Source: Streptomyces sp. S3(2020)
GTDB taxonomy: Bacteria > Actinomycetota > Actinomycetes > Streptomycetales > Streptomycetaceae
Assembly (NCBI RefSeq): GCF_013044505.1
Contig: NZ_JABERD010000008.1
Location: forward strand, 43,955 to 107,954
DNA length: 64,000 bases
Reading direction: 5' to 3'
Shown here: in pieces, positions 50,353 through 59,348 of the stretch
Numbering within the stretch: position 1 is the first letter of the stretch
How the letters are laid out: every line of letters starts with the position of its first letter
Notes under the pieces: model-generated
Database searches by the model: none
What the model was told of the DNA's origin: nothing
The model's input: the letters and a program-made list of their open reading frames with translations, nothing else
Program-made: the position numbers and the translations under genes

Positions 50353-50422
50353 CGACCGGCATCGGTCACGGCCGGGCCGTACGCGCTGACGTGCACCGAA
50401 CCACTCGGCATCCTCCCGGAAC

Positions 50423-51031
50423 TCAGCGCAGGATGCCCTCCAGCACGATGTCCAGCATCCGTTCCAGTCTCTGCCGAAGCTCGAACGGCTCGGGCTCCTC
50501 TCCCGTCCAGCGCATGACGCCCGCGAAGTAGCCGGCCGCGATCAGTGATCCGGCTTCGCCGGGATCCACGGTGGCGCGCACTTCACCCCGGCGGATCCCT
50601 TCCTCGATGATGGCGGCGAGTTCCTTCTCGGGCATGGGGTCGCGGAGCAGCTGTCCGAATCGCGCGGACGCCTCCATCAGCACGGCGGTCTCGGCCCGTG
50701 ACTCGATGTTGAGGACGGCCAGTTCGCCGACGTAGCGCCTCAGCCGCTCCCCCACCGTCAGTTCTTCGGCGTGCTCCTGTCGGAGGATCCCCAGCACCTT
50801 CGCCCGCCGCCGCGCTCCCCACTCCTCCAGGAAGCCGGTCTTCTGCGTGAAGTGGTTGAACACCGTGGCCCGCGCCACGTCGGCGCGCTCGGCGATGTGG
50901 TCCATCGTCGTCGCCTCGTAGCCCTGCGCCGCGAACAGATGGATGGCGGCGGCGTAGAGCTGGTCACGGACCTGCCGCCGCTTCCGTTCCCTGCGCCCGA
51001 GGCCCGCGGGATCTACGTCCGAGCTCGTCAT
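50423..51031 (-). CDS. TetR family transcriptional regulator
   Basis: 202 aa. The N-terminal TetR helix-turn-helix is clear: QLYAAAIHLFAAQGYEATTM and DHIAERADVARATVFNHFTQ, residues about 20-65. The rest is the helical ligand and dimerisation domain. It is divergent from the MBL-fold, MFS and hydrolase genes, so it most likely represses them and responds to an exported or degraded aromatic or acyl compound. Confidence 0.9.
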   Translation of the reverse strand: MTSSDVDPAGLGRRERKRRQVRDQLYAAAIHLFAAQGYEATTMDHIAERADVARATVFNHFTQKTGFLEEWGARRRAKVLGILRQEHAEELTVGERLRRYVGELAVLNIESRAETAVLMEASARFGQLLRDPMPEKELAAIIEEGIRRGEVRATVDPGEAGSLIAAGYFAGVMRWTGEEPEPFELRQRLERMLDIVLEGILR

Positions 51032-51088
51032 GCCTTCAGAGATATCACGCTCCGCACGGGCCTTGACCCTCGGACGTGACGCTCACTA

Positions 51089-51132
51089 GATTCCAGCCTA
51101 TAGATAGACTCCAGTACAACTTTGGATTCAAG
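51089..51132. promoter_or_regulatory. candidate operator between TetR and MBL genes
   Basis: Contains GATTCCAGCC (51089), the near-repeat GACTCCAG (about 51107) and TTTGGATTCAAG (51121-51132) in an unusually AT-rich stretch. The first and last elements recur in the promoter region of the M1 peptidase gene. Confidence 0.4.
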
Positions 51133-51168
51133 TCGCGTACTCGCTGTGTGCTCGCCGTAGGAGGCAGT

Positions 51169-52110
51169 GTGGCTTCCGACACCAGTTCTTCGCCCGCCCA
51201 GTACCTGCGCCTGCGGCACGGCTGCCACGTGTGGCAGCAACCCGGCGGCTGGGGGATGAGCAACGCGGGGCTCGTCTCCGGCCGCGGCGAATCCCTGCTG
51301 ATCGACACGCTCTACGACCTCCGCCTCACCCGCCGCATGCTCGACGGGTTCACCCCCGTCACGGCACGCGCCCCGGTGTCGACGTTGGTCAACACCCACG
51401 GCAACGGCGACCACTGGTTCGGCAACCAGCTCGTCGGCGACGCCGAGATCATCGCCGCGCATGCCTCACTCGCCGACATGCGGGCAGTCCAGCCGCGGGA
51501 CATGACCCGTCTCCAGTCCGCGGGCACACCAGCCGGGAGGTTCGCCCGGCGGATCTTCGGCCGCTTCGACTTCACGGGCATCCGCCCCGTCCTCCCGAAC
51601 CGGACCTTCACCGGAGACCTCACCCTGGACATCGGCGGCACCTGCGTCCGGCTCGTCGACGTGGGCCCCGCGCACACCGCGGGAGACACCATCGTGCACG
51701 TGCCGGACGCCCGGACCGTCTACACCGGGGACATCGTCTTCGCGGGAGCGACACCGGTCGTCTGGCACGGCCCGTTCGAGAACTGGATCGCCGCCTGCGA
51801 GCTGATCTTCGGCCTCGGCGTCGAGACCATCGTCCCCGGTCACGGACCGGTAACCACCAAGGCCGTGCTGCACGCGACCCGCGCCTACCTGGAGTACGTG
51901 CACGACCAGGCGAGCGCCCGCCACGCCCGCGGAATGACGCCGCGGGAGGCGGCCCATGACATCGTCCTGGGCCGGTTCGCGGGCCTCGCCGGGAAGGAAC
52001 GACTGGCCGTGAACGTATACACGGTCTATCGCGAGCTCGACCCCGGCCTTCCCCCGCTGGACGGCCCACAACTGTTCGGTTGCATGGCCGAACTCTGCCC
52101 CCATGTCTAG
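51169..52110 (+). CDS. metallo-beta-lactamase-fold hydrolase
   Basis: 313 aa from GTG 51169, four bases after AGGAGG; starts further upstream are possible. The metal motif is NTHGNGDHWFGNQ, where the usual HxHxDH has Asn in place of the second His. Later ligands are present (PAHTAGDT, VYTGDIVF, VPGHGPV). The tail has MTPREAAHDIVLGRFAGL and ERLAVNVYTVYREL, typical of a Streptomyces MBL group acting on small molecules. First gene of a plus-strand set with the MFS transporter and the FAH-family protein. Confidence 0.85.
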   Translation: MASDTSSSPAQYLRLRHGCHVWQQPGGWGMSNAGLVSGRGESLLIDTLYDLRLTRRMLDGFTPVTARAPVSTLVNTHGNGDHWFGNQLVGDAEIIAAHASLADMRAVQPRDMTRLQSAGTPAGRFARRIFGRFDFTGIRPVLPNRTFTGDLTLDIGGTCVRLVDVGPAHTAGDTIVHVPDARTVYTGDIVFAGATPVVWHGPFENWIAACELIFGLGVETIVPGHGPVTTKAVLHATRAYLEYVHDQASARHARGMTPREAAHDIVLGRFAGLAGKERLAVNVYTVYRELDPGLPPLDGPQLFGCMAELCPHV

Positions 52111-52162
52111 CTCTGAGCCGCCACGCTCCTGCCGTCGCAGGACCATCTTCCCAGGAGAAGCC

Positions 52163-53749
52163 ATGGTCTCCCCTCCCGCCCGACCCCGGGCCACCGCGCC
52201 GATGGCGACCGTCGCACCGGAGCGTCAGACGGGCACACTCGTCGCGGGCTGCCTCGCCGTGTGCCTCGCGCAGATCGGGCTGGTCCTGCCGGCCGCCATC
52301 AACGGCGTCATCCAGCGCAGCCTTCAGACCTCGGGTGCCGAACTCACCTGGATCAGCGACGCGTTCATGGTCCCGGCAGCCGTTCTGGCCCTCACCTTCG
52401 GTGTCCTGGGGGACCTCTACGGCCACAAGAGGCTCCTGGTCCACGGCGCCCTCGTCGCCGGCATCGGCTACCTGGTCTCCGCCACCGCCCAGACACCGGG
52501 CCAACTGATCGCGGGGCAGGCGCTCTCCGGCCTCGGAGCCGCCGCGCTCTTCCCCGCCTCTCTCGCGGTGGTGACCGCCCGGACCCGCACACCCGCCGCC
52601 CGCGCGAGGGGACTCGCCTCCTGGACCACCGCCCTGTCCATGGGCGCCTTCATCGCCCCTCTGCTGTCCGGCGCGATCGTCGAACACACCTCCTTCCGCT
52701 GGGCCTTCGGCGCCGTCGGCGTCCTGGCCGCCCTGACCGCCGTCGCCGCCTGGTTCCTCGCCGCCGAATCCCGCGCACCGGAGGGACGCGCGCTGGACTG
52801 GCCGGGCCAGGTCACGATCGCCTTGGCCCTGCTGTGTCTGCTGTACGGCATCATCCAGGGCCCCAGCGACGGATGGGGCTCGCCGCTGGTGGTCGCGGCC
52901 TTCGTCGCGGCAGCGGTCCTGCTCGCCGCCTTCGTCCGAGTCGAGACGCGGTCCGCCACGCCCATGCTGCGCCTGGAGCTGTTCCGCATCCCCGCCTTCG
53001 CGGCGTCCACCGTCGCGACCGTGGTCGGCATGTTCGGGTTCCTCGGCGGTGCCTACACCCTGAGCATCCGCCTCGGCGTCATCCAGCACCAGAGCCCGCT
53101 GAAGGCCGCCGTACCGTTTCTGATCATTCAGGGCATCACCCCGTTCATCTGGCCCCTGCTGGTGCGACTGCTGCACCGCACCGGGCCCGGCCCCATGCTC
53201 GTCGGCGGCTTCGCCTCACTCGCCGCCGCCCAACTGTGGCTGCGGGCCGTGCCTGTCGACGAGCACGCCCTCGTCCCGCTCCTCGGACCACTGCTCCTCA
53301 ACGGCCTCGGGTTCGGACTCGTCGTCGCCGCGCTCACCGCCGCCGCCGTCAACACCGTCCCCCAGCAACTGACCGGCATGGCCGGCGCCACCACCAGCCT
53401 GGTCCGCGACCTCGGCCAGACCCTCGGCCCCGCGATCGTCGGCGCGGTCGCCCTCAGCCTGGCCGCCGGACAACTCACCTCCCAGCTCAGCGACGCCGGA
53501 CTCAGCCTGGCCGAGAACGGCACCGCCCAAGCCGTCCTCGCCACCGGCGGCCCGATCGCACTGCACACCGCGGAACTCGGCCCGCTCAGCGCCAAAATCG
53601 CTCCGCTGACCCAGCGGGCACTCGCCGACGGCTACAACACCGGACTCCTCGTCACCGCCTGCGCCTGCCTCCTCGCCGCAGCCGTCTCCGCCGCTTTCAT
53701 CGGCTTCAAGCCCCAGCCCACCCAACTACCCACCGCCCACGGGAACTGA
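52163..53749 (+). CDS. MFS transporter, DHA2/EmrB-QacA type (14 spans)
   Basis: 528 aa from ATG 52163, which follows AGGAGAA at three bases; the 20-codon upstream extension is not needed. About 14 hydrophobic segments. The loop motif GVLGDLYGHKRLL (between spans 2 and 3) and the span-5 motif GLGAAALFPASLAVVTARTRTPAARARGLASW (core GAAALFPASL) are typical of proton-driven drug exporters. Probably exports a toxic substrate or product connected with the flanking hydrolases and is controlled by the divergent TetR protein. Confidence 0.9.
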   Translation: MVSPPARPRATAPMATVAPERQTGTLVAGCLAVCLAQIGLVLPAAINGVIQRSLQTSGAELTWISDAFMVPAAVLALTFGVLGDLYGHKRLLVHGALVAGIGYLVSATAQTPGQLIAGQALSGLGAAALFPASLAVVTARTRTPAARARGLASWTTALSMGAFIAPLLSGAIVEHTSFRWAFGAVGVLAALTAVAAWFLAAESRAPEGRALDWPGQVTIALALLCLLYGIIQGPSDGWGSPLVVAAFVAAAVLLAAFVRVETRSATPMLRLELFRIPAFAASTVATVVGMFGFLGGAYTLSIRLGVIQHQSPLKAAVPFLIIQGITPFIWPLLVRLLHRTGPGPMLVGGFASLAAAQLWLRAVPVDEHALVPLLGPLLLNGLGFGLVVAALTAAAVNTVPQQLTGMAGATTSLVRDLGQTLGPAIVGAVALSLAAGQLTSQLSDAGLSLAENGTAQAVLATGGPIALHTAELGPLSAKIAPLTQRALADGYNTGLLVTACACLLAAAVSAAFIGFKPQPTQLPTAHGN

Positions 53750-53751
53750 CC

Positions 53752-54759
53752 ATGCGCTTCGCGACCTTCCAGCACAACGGCAACCAACTCTGCGGAGCCC
53801 TGTCCCCAACCGAGGACAAGATCCACCCGTTCCCGCAGGGAACCACCCTCCTGCACCTCGTCGAACAGAGCGAACAGGACCTACGCCAGGCCGGCGCGGC
53901 CGCACTCGACACAGCGACGCCGGTCGCCCTCACCGACGTCCGCCTGCTGCCCCCGCTCCAGCCGCCCACCATCCGCGACTTCATGACCTTCGAACAACAT
54001 CTGGAGGGCATGGCCCAGGGTTTCGGCGACAGCGTGCCCGACGAGTGGTACGCCCAGCCCGCGTTCTACTTCTCCAACCCGTACTCCGTCGTCGGAGCGC
54101 ACGACGACGTGGCCGTGCCACCCGGCTGTGAGCGCTTCGACTTCGAACTGGAAGTCGCCGCCGTCATCGGAAAAGCGGGGCGCGATCTGAGCCCCGAACG
54201 GGCCCGCGAGCACATCGTGGGCTACACGATCCTCAACGACTGGTCGGCCCGCGACCTACAGGGTTTCGAGATGAAGGTGAAGCTCGGACCGGCCAAGGGC
54301 AAGGACTCCGCCACCACCCTCGGCCCCTGGCTCGTCACCACGGACGAACTCGAAGCCGCCCGCGGACGCGACGGCCGCCTGGATCTCAACGTCCTCGTCA
54401 AGGTCAACGACGACGTCATCGGCTGGGACAACCTCTGCCACATGGCCTGGACGTTCGAGGAGATGGCCGCCTATGCCTCCCGCGGCACCGAGGTACGCCC
54501 CGGGGACGTGCTGGGATCGGGCACCTGCGGCAACGGCTGCCTCGCCGAGTTCTGGGGCCGCCGCGGCAAGCTGGATCCGCCGCCGCTCGTACCCGGCGAC
54601 GTGGTCACCCTGGCAGTCGAGGGCCTCGGCTCCATCAGCAACACCGTCGTGGCCGGCACCGAGCCGGTGCCCATCCCGACAGCGCGCCGCCCCGGGACAG
54701 CCGGCCGGACAGGCAGGACGAGTCCCGTCCGCCTGCGGCCCCCGGGGGCCGAGGACTGA
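53752..54759 (+). CDS. fumarylacetoacetate hydrolase family protein
   Basis: 335 aa from ATG 53752, two bases past the MFS stop. The FAH fold is shown by RDFMTFEQHLEG, FYFSNPYSVVG, FDFELEVAAVIGKAGRDLS (metal-binding EvE pattern), GYTILNDWSARDLQ and GSGTCGNGC. Family members cleave C-C bonds of acylpyruvates and beta-diketones. With hpaD and hpaE nearby it might take part in aromatic catabolism, but it is shorter than the bifunctional HpaG and lacks proof of that role. The last 30 residues are low-complexity. Confidence 0.88.
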   Translation: MRFATFQHNGNQLCGALSPTEDKIHPFPQGTTLLHLVEQSEQDLRQAGAAALDTATPVALTDVRLLPPLQPPTIRDFMTFEQHLEGMAQGFGDSVPDEWYAQPAFYFSNPYSVVGAHDDVAVPPGCERFDFELEVAAVIGKAGRDLSPERAREHIVGYTILNDWSARDLQGFEMKVKLGPAKGKDSATTLGPWLVTTDELEAARGRDGRLDLNVLVKVNDDVIGWDNLCHMAWTFEEMAAYASRGTEVRPGDVLGSGTCGNGCLAEFWGRRGKLDPPPLVPGDVVTLAVEGLGSISNTVVAGTEPVPIPTARRPGTAGRTGRTSPVRLRPPGAED

Positions 54760-54800
54760 GCACTCCGTCGGAAGAGGGGCAGTGCGGTGTCGAAGTCGGA

Positions 54801-55754
54801 TCAGTCAGCGGTCGAGTCCGCGGCGAGCACCCGGGACAGGATCGCCTGGGCGACATAAAGGTCCTGCAGCGCGATCCCCGAACTGTCGAACACCGTGATC
54901 TGGTCGGCGCCGGTACGGCCGGGATGAGTGCCCGTGAGGAGCGAACCGATCGCCGTCACCGTCTCCGGTGCCCCTCGGAAGTGCTGGAACTCGCCGATCG
55001 TGAGGGACTGCGACGGCAGGTCGCAGTACAACCCGGCCCGGTCGAGGACGTCCGGCGGCAGCTCCTGCTTGCCTGGCGAGTCCGATCCCATGGTCGAGAT
55101 GTGGGTTCCGGGCCGCACCCAGGTGCCGTCGAAGAGCGGGGCGGTGGCCGTGGTGGCGGTCACGATGATGTCGGCGTCCGCACAGCCCTCCTCGGCGCTC
55201 GTGGCACGCGTTGCGGCGTCGACTCCCCGGGCGGCCAGTTCGGCGCGGAACCGGTCGACGCGCTCCGGTTGCCGGCCGACGACGTTGATTACGGAGACGG
55301 GGCGTACGCGGGTGAGTGCCAGGCATTCGTACAGCGCCTGGTGGCCGGTGCCGAAGACGGTCAGTACGTGGGCGTCGGGGCGGGCCAGCGCGTCCGTCGC
55401 GACGGCGTCGGCGGCGGCGGTGCGATAGGCGTTGACCTGGGCGGCCTCGACGATCGCGCCGATCCGGCCGCGTTCCTGGTCGAGCAGGAGGATGGCCGTG
55501 CCGTGGCGGGGCAGGCCCCGCAGGTCGTTCGTGGGGAAGTAGGTGCCGATCTTGACGCCCGCGAAGTGCGTGCTGGCGCCCGACTTGAGGGTGAACTGGT
55601 TCGCCTCGTCGGAGCCGTGGCCGATCACGACCGGGAACAGCTTCGCGTCGGGCGAGGCCGCGGCCACGAAAGCGTCCCGTACCGCGTCGTAGGCGAGTTC
55701 GTGGCTGATCAGCGCGGCCGAGGTCTCCTCGGGGACCAGGTGCACGCGGCTCAC
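54801..55754 (-). CDS. ornithine cyclodeaminase/mu-crystallin family protein
   Basis: 317 aa from GTG 55754, overlapping the preceding gene's stop by four bases. The NAD-binding Rossmann motif is LTVFGTGHQALYECLAL. RTAAADAVATDALA, IIVTATTATAPLFDG, HISTMGSDSPGKQEL and FDSSGIALQDLYVAQAI are standard for the family. Members deaminate ornithine cyclically or reduce cyclic imines and ketimines. The substrate is open; coupling to a D-amino-acid lyase-like gene suggests amino-acid breakdown. Last gene of the minus-strand operon. Confidence 0.9.
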   Translation of the reverse strand: MSRVHLVPEETSAALISHELAYDAVRDAFVAAASPDAKLFPVVIGHGSDEANQFTLKSGASTHFAGVKIGTYFPTNDLRGLPRHGTAILLLDQERGRIGAIVEAAQVNAYRTAAADAVATDALARPDAHVLTVFGTGHQALYECLALTRVRPVSVINVVGRQPERVDRFRAELAARGVDAATRATSAEEGCADADIIVTATTATAPLFDGTWVRPGTHISTMGSDSPGKQELPPDVLDRAGLYCDLPSQSLTIGEFQHFRGAPETVTAIGSLLTGTHPGRTGADQITVFDSSGIALQDLYVAQAILSRVLAADSTAD

Positions 55755-56911
55755 CACCCTTCGACGCGCGCGAGGGTCCTCAGCGGGCCCTCGGGGTCGT
55801 CCAGGACGTGGAGTTCGCGGTACTGCCCGGCTGTCGCGCACGCATGGTTCGGCGCCACGCGCACCTTCGTGCCGACGGGGAGGTCCGGAAGGGTCTCACG
55901 GCTGCCCTCGCGCAGGGCGAGGATTCCGTGCTCCTGGTTGGCGCTCGCCATGAGGAGATCGGGGATCGGCCGCCCGGAGAGGTCCAGGACCAGGCCGTAC
56001 CCGTGGTCCACCGCCTGCTCCGCGGTGCCGCGGTCGCGGGAGGTCGCCGTCCAGCCGCCGTCGGTGACGATCCAGCCGCGCTCGGCCTGGTGACCGATGA
56101 CGGTGACGACGACGGAGAGGGCGATGTCCGCCAGGTCGCAGACGCCGATTCCGGCCATGACCAGGTCGAAGAACAGGTAGTTGCCCGCCCTGACCTCGGT
56201 GACGCCTGTGACGTCACGCACGAAGTGCGCCGTGGGGGTGGAGCCGATGCTGACGACGTCGACGCGGTGGCCGGCCGCGCGCAGGGCTTCGGCCGCCGCG
56301 ACGGTCGTCGCCCGCTCGTTCTCGGCGGCGACCTCCAGCTCGGCCGTGGTGCGGCAGTTGTAGGACTCGCCGGCGTGGGCGAGGACTCCGCGCAGTTCCG
56401 CGTCCCGCAGGGCGTCCGCGATGCGCGGGAGTACGGGGTCGGCGGGCCGTACGCCGCTGCGGTGGCCGTCGCAGTCGATCTCGATGAGCGCCGGGATCCG
56501 GTCGCCGAGTGTGCGTGAGGCCGCCGACACCGCCTCGGCCTGCGCCACGCTGTCGAGCAGGACGACCAGGTCCGCTCCCCCGGCGCGCAGGGCGTGTACG
56601 CGGTCGAGTTTGTCGGGGGCGATACCGACGGCGTAGACGATGTCCCAGAAGCCGTCGGCGGCGAAGGCCTCCGCTTCGGCGAGCGTGGACACGGTGATGG
56701 GTCCGGTTCCACCGTCCCAGATCATCCGGGTGAGCTCCGGCGACTTGGTCGTCTTCACGTGCGGGCGCAGGCTCACCCCGAGTCCGCCGAGGTGCTTGTT
56801 CAGGCGCCGGACGTTGTGTGCCACGCGTCGGCGGTCCACGAGTGCGTACGGGGTGGGCACCGCTTCGAGGTGGGGGTACGCCAGTGTCGGTTCGGTGTCG
56901 GTGTCGGTCAT
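55751..56911 (-). CDS. D-threonine aldolase/D-serine dehydratase-like PLP enzyme
   Basis: 386 aa of the fold-type III alanine-racemase-like group. The PLP lysine lies in LRPHVKTTKSPEL (about residue 53). The C-terminal metal site is PNHACAT, with His and Cys ligands. IEIDCDGHRSGV and VSIGSTPTAHF are family features. Such enzymes cleave or dehydrate D-3-hydroxy-amino acids. The start overlaps the M20 peptidase stop and the end overlaps the cyclodeaminase start. Confidence 0.9.
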   Translation of the reverse strand: MTDTDTEPTLAYPHLEAVPTPYALVDRRRVAHNVRRLNKHLGGLGVSLRPHVKTTKSPELTRMIWDGGTGPITVSTLAEAEAFAADGFWDIVYAVGIAPDKLDRVHALRAGGADLVVLLDSVAQAEAVSAASRTLGDRIPALIEIDCDGHRSGVRPADPVLPRIADALRDAELRGVLAHAGESYNCRTTAELEVAAENERATTVAAAEALRAAGHRVDVVSIGSTPTAHFVRDVTGVTEVRAGNYLFFDLVMAGIGVCDLADIALSVVVTVIGHQAERGWIVTDGGWTATSRDRGTAEQAVDHGYGLVLDLSGRPIPDLLMASANQEHGILALREGSRETLPDLPVGTKVRVAPNHACATAGQYRELHVLDDPEGPLRTLARVEGW

Positions 56912-58314
56912 GTCTGTTCTTCTTCTTTTCTCTGGCGCGGATCGGTCCCGAGGTCCCGCAGGAACATCGCCTCGGCGACGACGGCGGCCTCCAGGTCGCT
57001 CAGCAGGACGCTCTCGTCGATCGCGTGGATGTTGCTGCCGGGCTCCGAGATGCCGAAGAGCAGGATCTCGGCGCGGGGTGCCACGGCCCGGAGTGTGCCG
57101 CAGAGCGGGATGGAGCCGCCGTCGCCGACGGTGACGGCGGGGCGGCCGTGCGCGGCGCCGAGGGCCCCTGCGAGCGTACGGTGTGCCGGACCGTCCGCGG
57201 GTGCCGTGAAGGGGTCACTGGAGATGACCTCCTCGACGTCGACCTCGGCGTTCCAGGGGTTGTGGCGCCGGATGTGGGCGGTGAGGAGATCGCTGGCGAG
57301 GCGCGCGGGCACCCCCGGCGGCACCCGCAGGTTCACCACCGCCCGCGCGGTCGGCCGGATCGCGGGCACCGCCTCACCCAGTGCGGGCAGGTCGGTGGCC
57401 AGGACGGTGAGCGCGGGCCGCGCCCACAGCTGGGTGGCGATGTCGTCGGAGCCGAGCACCCGCCCGGCGGCCGGCAGACCCGCGTTCTCGCGGAAAGCGG
57501 CCTCGGGATAGTCGGCGTCGGCGCGGTGGTCGGCGTCGTGCGGGATCTGCGGTGTCGGCATGTCGTCGATGACCGTGTCGCCCGTGTCGTCGCGCAGGCT
57601 CGCGAGGATCCTGATCAGGGCCATGGCGGCGTCCGGTGCCGCGCCGCCGAAAGTGCCGGAGTGCAGGATGCGGGTTCCGGTGCGTACGGAGACCCGGGAG
57701 ACGACGACGCCGCGCAGCGACGTCACGATGGCGGGCCTGCCCGGTCCGGGGTTGGCCGCGTCCAGGATCAGCGCGGCGTCGACGTCCGCGAACTCGGCCG
57801 GATGCGACCGGATGTAGTGGTCCAGGCCCCTTCCGCCCTGTTCCTCGGAGCCTTCGCCGACGAAGAGGATCGTGACGGGGCAGGCGTCGCCGAGCGCCCT
57901 GAGCGCGGTCAGGTGGGCGACGACGCCGCCCTTGCAGTCGGCGGCACCGCGTCCGTAGAGCCGGTCGCCGTCGCGCGTGAGCTCGAACGGCGGGTGGGTC
58001 CAGTCCGCCGCGGTTCCCTCGGGCTGTACGTCGTAGTGGCTGTACAGGAGGACGGTCGGTGCCCCGGGTGGGCCCTGTCGGCGGGCGAGCACCGTGAGGG
58101 AGCCGTCGGACGTCGGCACCGCGCGGGGGTCTGGGAAGTCGAGGTCGCGCAGGGCGTCCACGATGAGCGCGGCGGCGTCGGCGCAGGCCCGGCGGCGCTC
58201 CGGGTCCGCGCCGAACTCCGAGGGGAGCCGGACGAGTTCCGCGAGCCGGGTAAGGGCGTCCGGCATGAGCGTGCCGATCGTGCGCCGGAGTTCGTCGTCG
58301 GTCACCGGGTGCAT
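56908..58314 (-). CDS. M20 family dipeptidase
   Basis: 468 aa from ATG 58314, or 465 aa from GTG 58305; both overlap the M42 gene. Zinc-site motifs: LLYSHYDVQPEG (His, Asp), LYGRGAADCKGG (bridging Asp) and FVGEGSEEQGGRGL (catalytic Glu pair). The dimerisation lid domain lies at about 220-340. It should hydrolyse dipeptides or N-acyl amino acids in the cytosol, following the two aminopeptidases encoded upstream. Confidence 0.9.
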   Translation of the reverse strand: MHPVTDDELRRTIGTLMPDALTRLAELVRLPSEFGADPERRRACADAAALIVDALRDLDFPDPRAVPTSDGSLTVLARRQGPPGAPTVLLYSHYDVQPEGTAADWTHPPFELTRDGDRLYGRGAADCKGGVVAHLTALRALGDACPVTILFVGEGSEEQGGRGLDHYIRSHPAEFADVDAALILDAANPGPGRPAIVTSLRGVVVSRVSVRTGTRILHSGTFGGAAPDAAMALIRILASLRDDTGDTVIDDMPTPQIPHDADHRADADYPEAAFRENAGLPAAGRVLGSDDIATQLWARPALTVLATDLPALGEAVPAIRPTARAVVNLRVPPGVPARLASDLLTAHIRRHNPWNAEVDVEEVISSDPFTAPADGPAHRTLAGALGAAHGRPAVTVGDGGSIPLCGTLRAVAPRAEILLFGISEPGSNIHAIDESVLLSDLEAAVVAEAMFLRDLGTDPRQRKEEEQT

Positions 58315-59348
58315 GCGGCCACCAGCAGTTCGAGGGCGGCGGAGACGTCCGCGAGGTCCACCATCTCGTAGGGACTGTGCGTGTAGCGCGTCGGTACGGC
58401 CAGCAGCGCGGTCGGGATGCCCTGCGTCATGAGCTGAGCGCCGTCGGTCCCGAAGCACTCGAACGCCGCGTGCTGGACCGGGATGCCCCGGGTGTGCGCC
58501 AGGTCGACGAGGGTCGCGGTGAGGCGGCTGTCGTAGTGGGCGGCGGCGTCCGCGTGGACGAGGGCGGGGCCACGGCCGAGGGCGACCTCGCGGGGACCGT
58601 CGGGCATGCCGGGTGTGTCTCCCGCCGGGCCGATCTCCAGCGCGATGGCCTCGTCGAAGGCGCCGAGGTCGAACCGGAGCGAAGCGGCGCCGACCGCTCC
58701 CGTCTCCTCCTGGACGGTGCCGACCAGGACGACGTCCCGGGTCGCGCCGGTCCCGGCCAGGCGCCGGGCCAGTTCCGTCATGAGGGCGAGGCCGACCCGG
58801 TCGTCGAAGGCCTTGCCGATGACACGGTCGCCGAGTCGGCGGGTCTCGGCCTGGTAGAGGACCGGGCTGCCGACGTGGACACCGGCGTCCAGCACCGCCT
58901 GCCGGTCGGGAAGCCCGAGGTCGACGTGGACGCCGTCCCAGGTCACCGCGCCGGCCAGGTCGCCGCCGCAGGCGGAGCGCAGATGCCCGGTGGCACGGGC
59001 GAAGATCCCCTCGACGACCCCGGTCCGCGTGACAATGTGCGCCGCGCGGTTCACCGCCTCCGGGAGGATGCCGAAGCCCGAGCCCCGGACGCCCGAGCCG
59101 AGCCGTACGAAGCCGTCCGGGGTGATCGACCGGACGCTGAGGTTCATCTCGTCCATGTGCGCCTGGATCATGAGGCGCGGTCCACCGCCGGGGACGGCCC
59201 CGGGGATGACACCGACCACGTTCCCGACGGGTGTCGTGGTGACCTTCGCGCCGGCCTCGGTCCAGGCGGTCCGCAGGAAGTCGGCGACCGGGTCCTCGTG
59301 GCCGACCGGTCCGGGCAGCTCGGTGAGCTGCTTGAGGAGGTCAAACAC
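58302..59348 (-). CDS. M42 family aminopeptidase
   Basis: 348 aa from GTG 59348, overlapping the M1 gene by eight bases. Ligand and catalytic motifs: IQAHMDEMNL, GKAFDDRVGLAL, GTVQEETGAVGA and the terminal TRYTHSPYEMVD. The length is typical for M42 glutamyl/leucyl aminopeptidases, which often assemble into large TET shells in the cytosol. Middle member of a run of three peptidases with overlapping ends. Confidence 0.92.
   Translation of the reverse strand: MFDLLKQLTELPGPVGHEDPVADFLRTAWTEAGAKVTTTPVGNVVGVIPGAVPGGGPRLMIQAHMDEMNLSVRSITPDGFVRLGSGVRGSGFGILPEAVNRAAHIVTRTGVVEGIFARATGHLRSACGGDLAGAVTWDGVHVDLGLPDRQAVLDAGVHVGSPVLYQAETRRLGDRVIGKAFDDRVGLALMTELARRLAGTGATRDVVLVGTVQEETGAVGAASLRFDLGAFDEAIALEIGPAGDTPGMPDGPREVALGRGPALVHADAAAHYDSRLTATLVDLAHTRGIPVQHAAFECFGTDGAQLMTQGIPTALLAVPTRYTHSPYEMVDLADVSAALELLVAACTR

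Noticed and set aside
53752..54759. Naming the FAH-family gene hpaG
   Set aside because: It is single-domain, on the opposite strand from hpaD and hpaE and next to an exporter; the family has many other activities.
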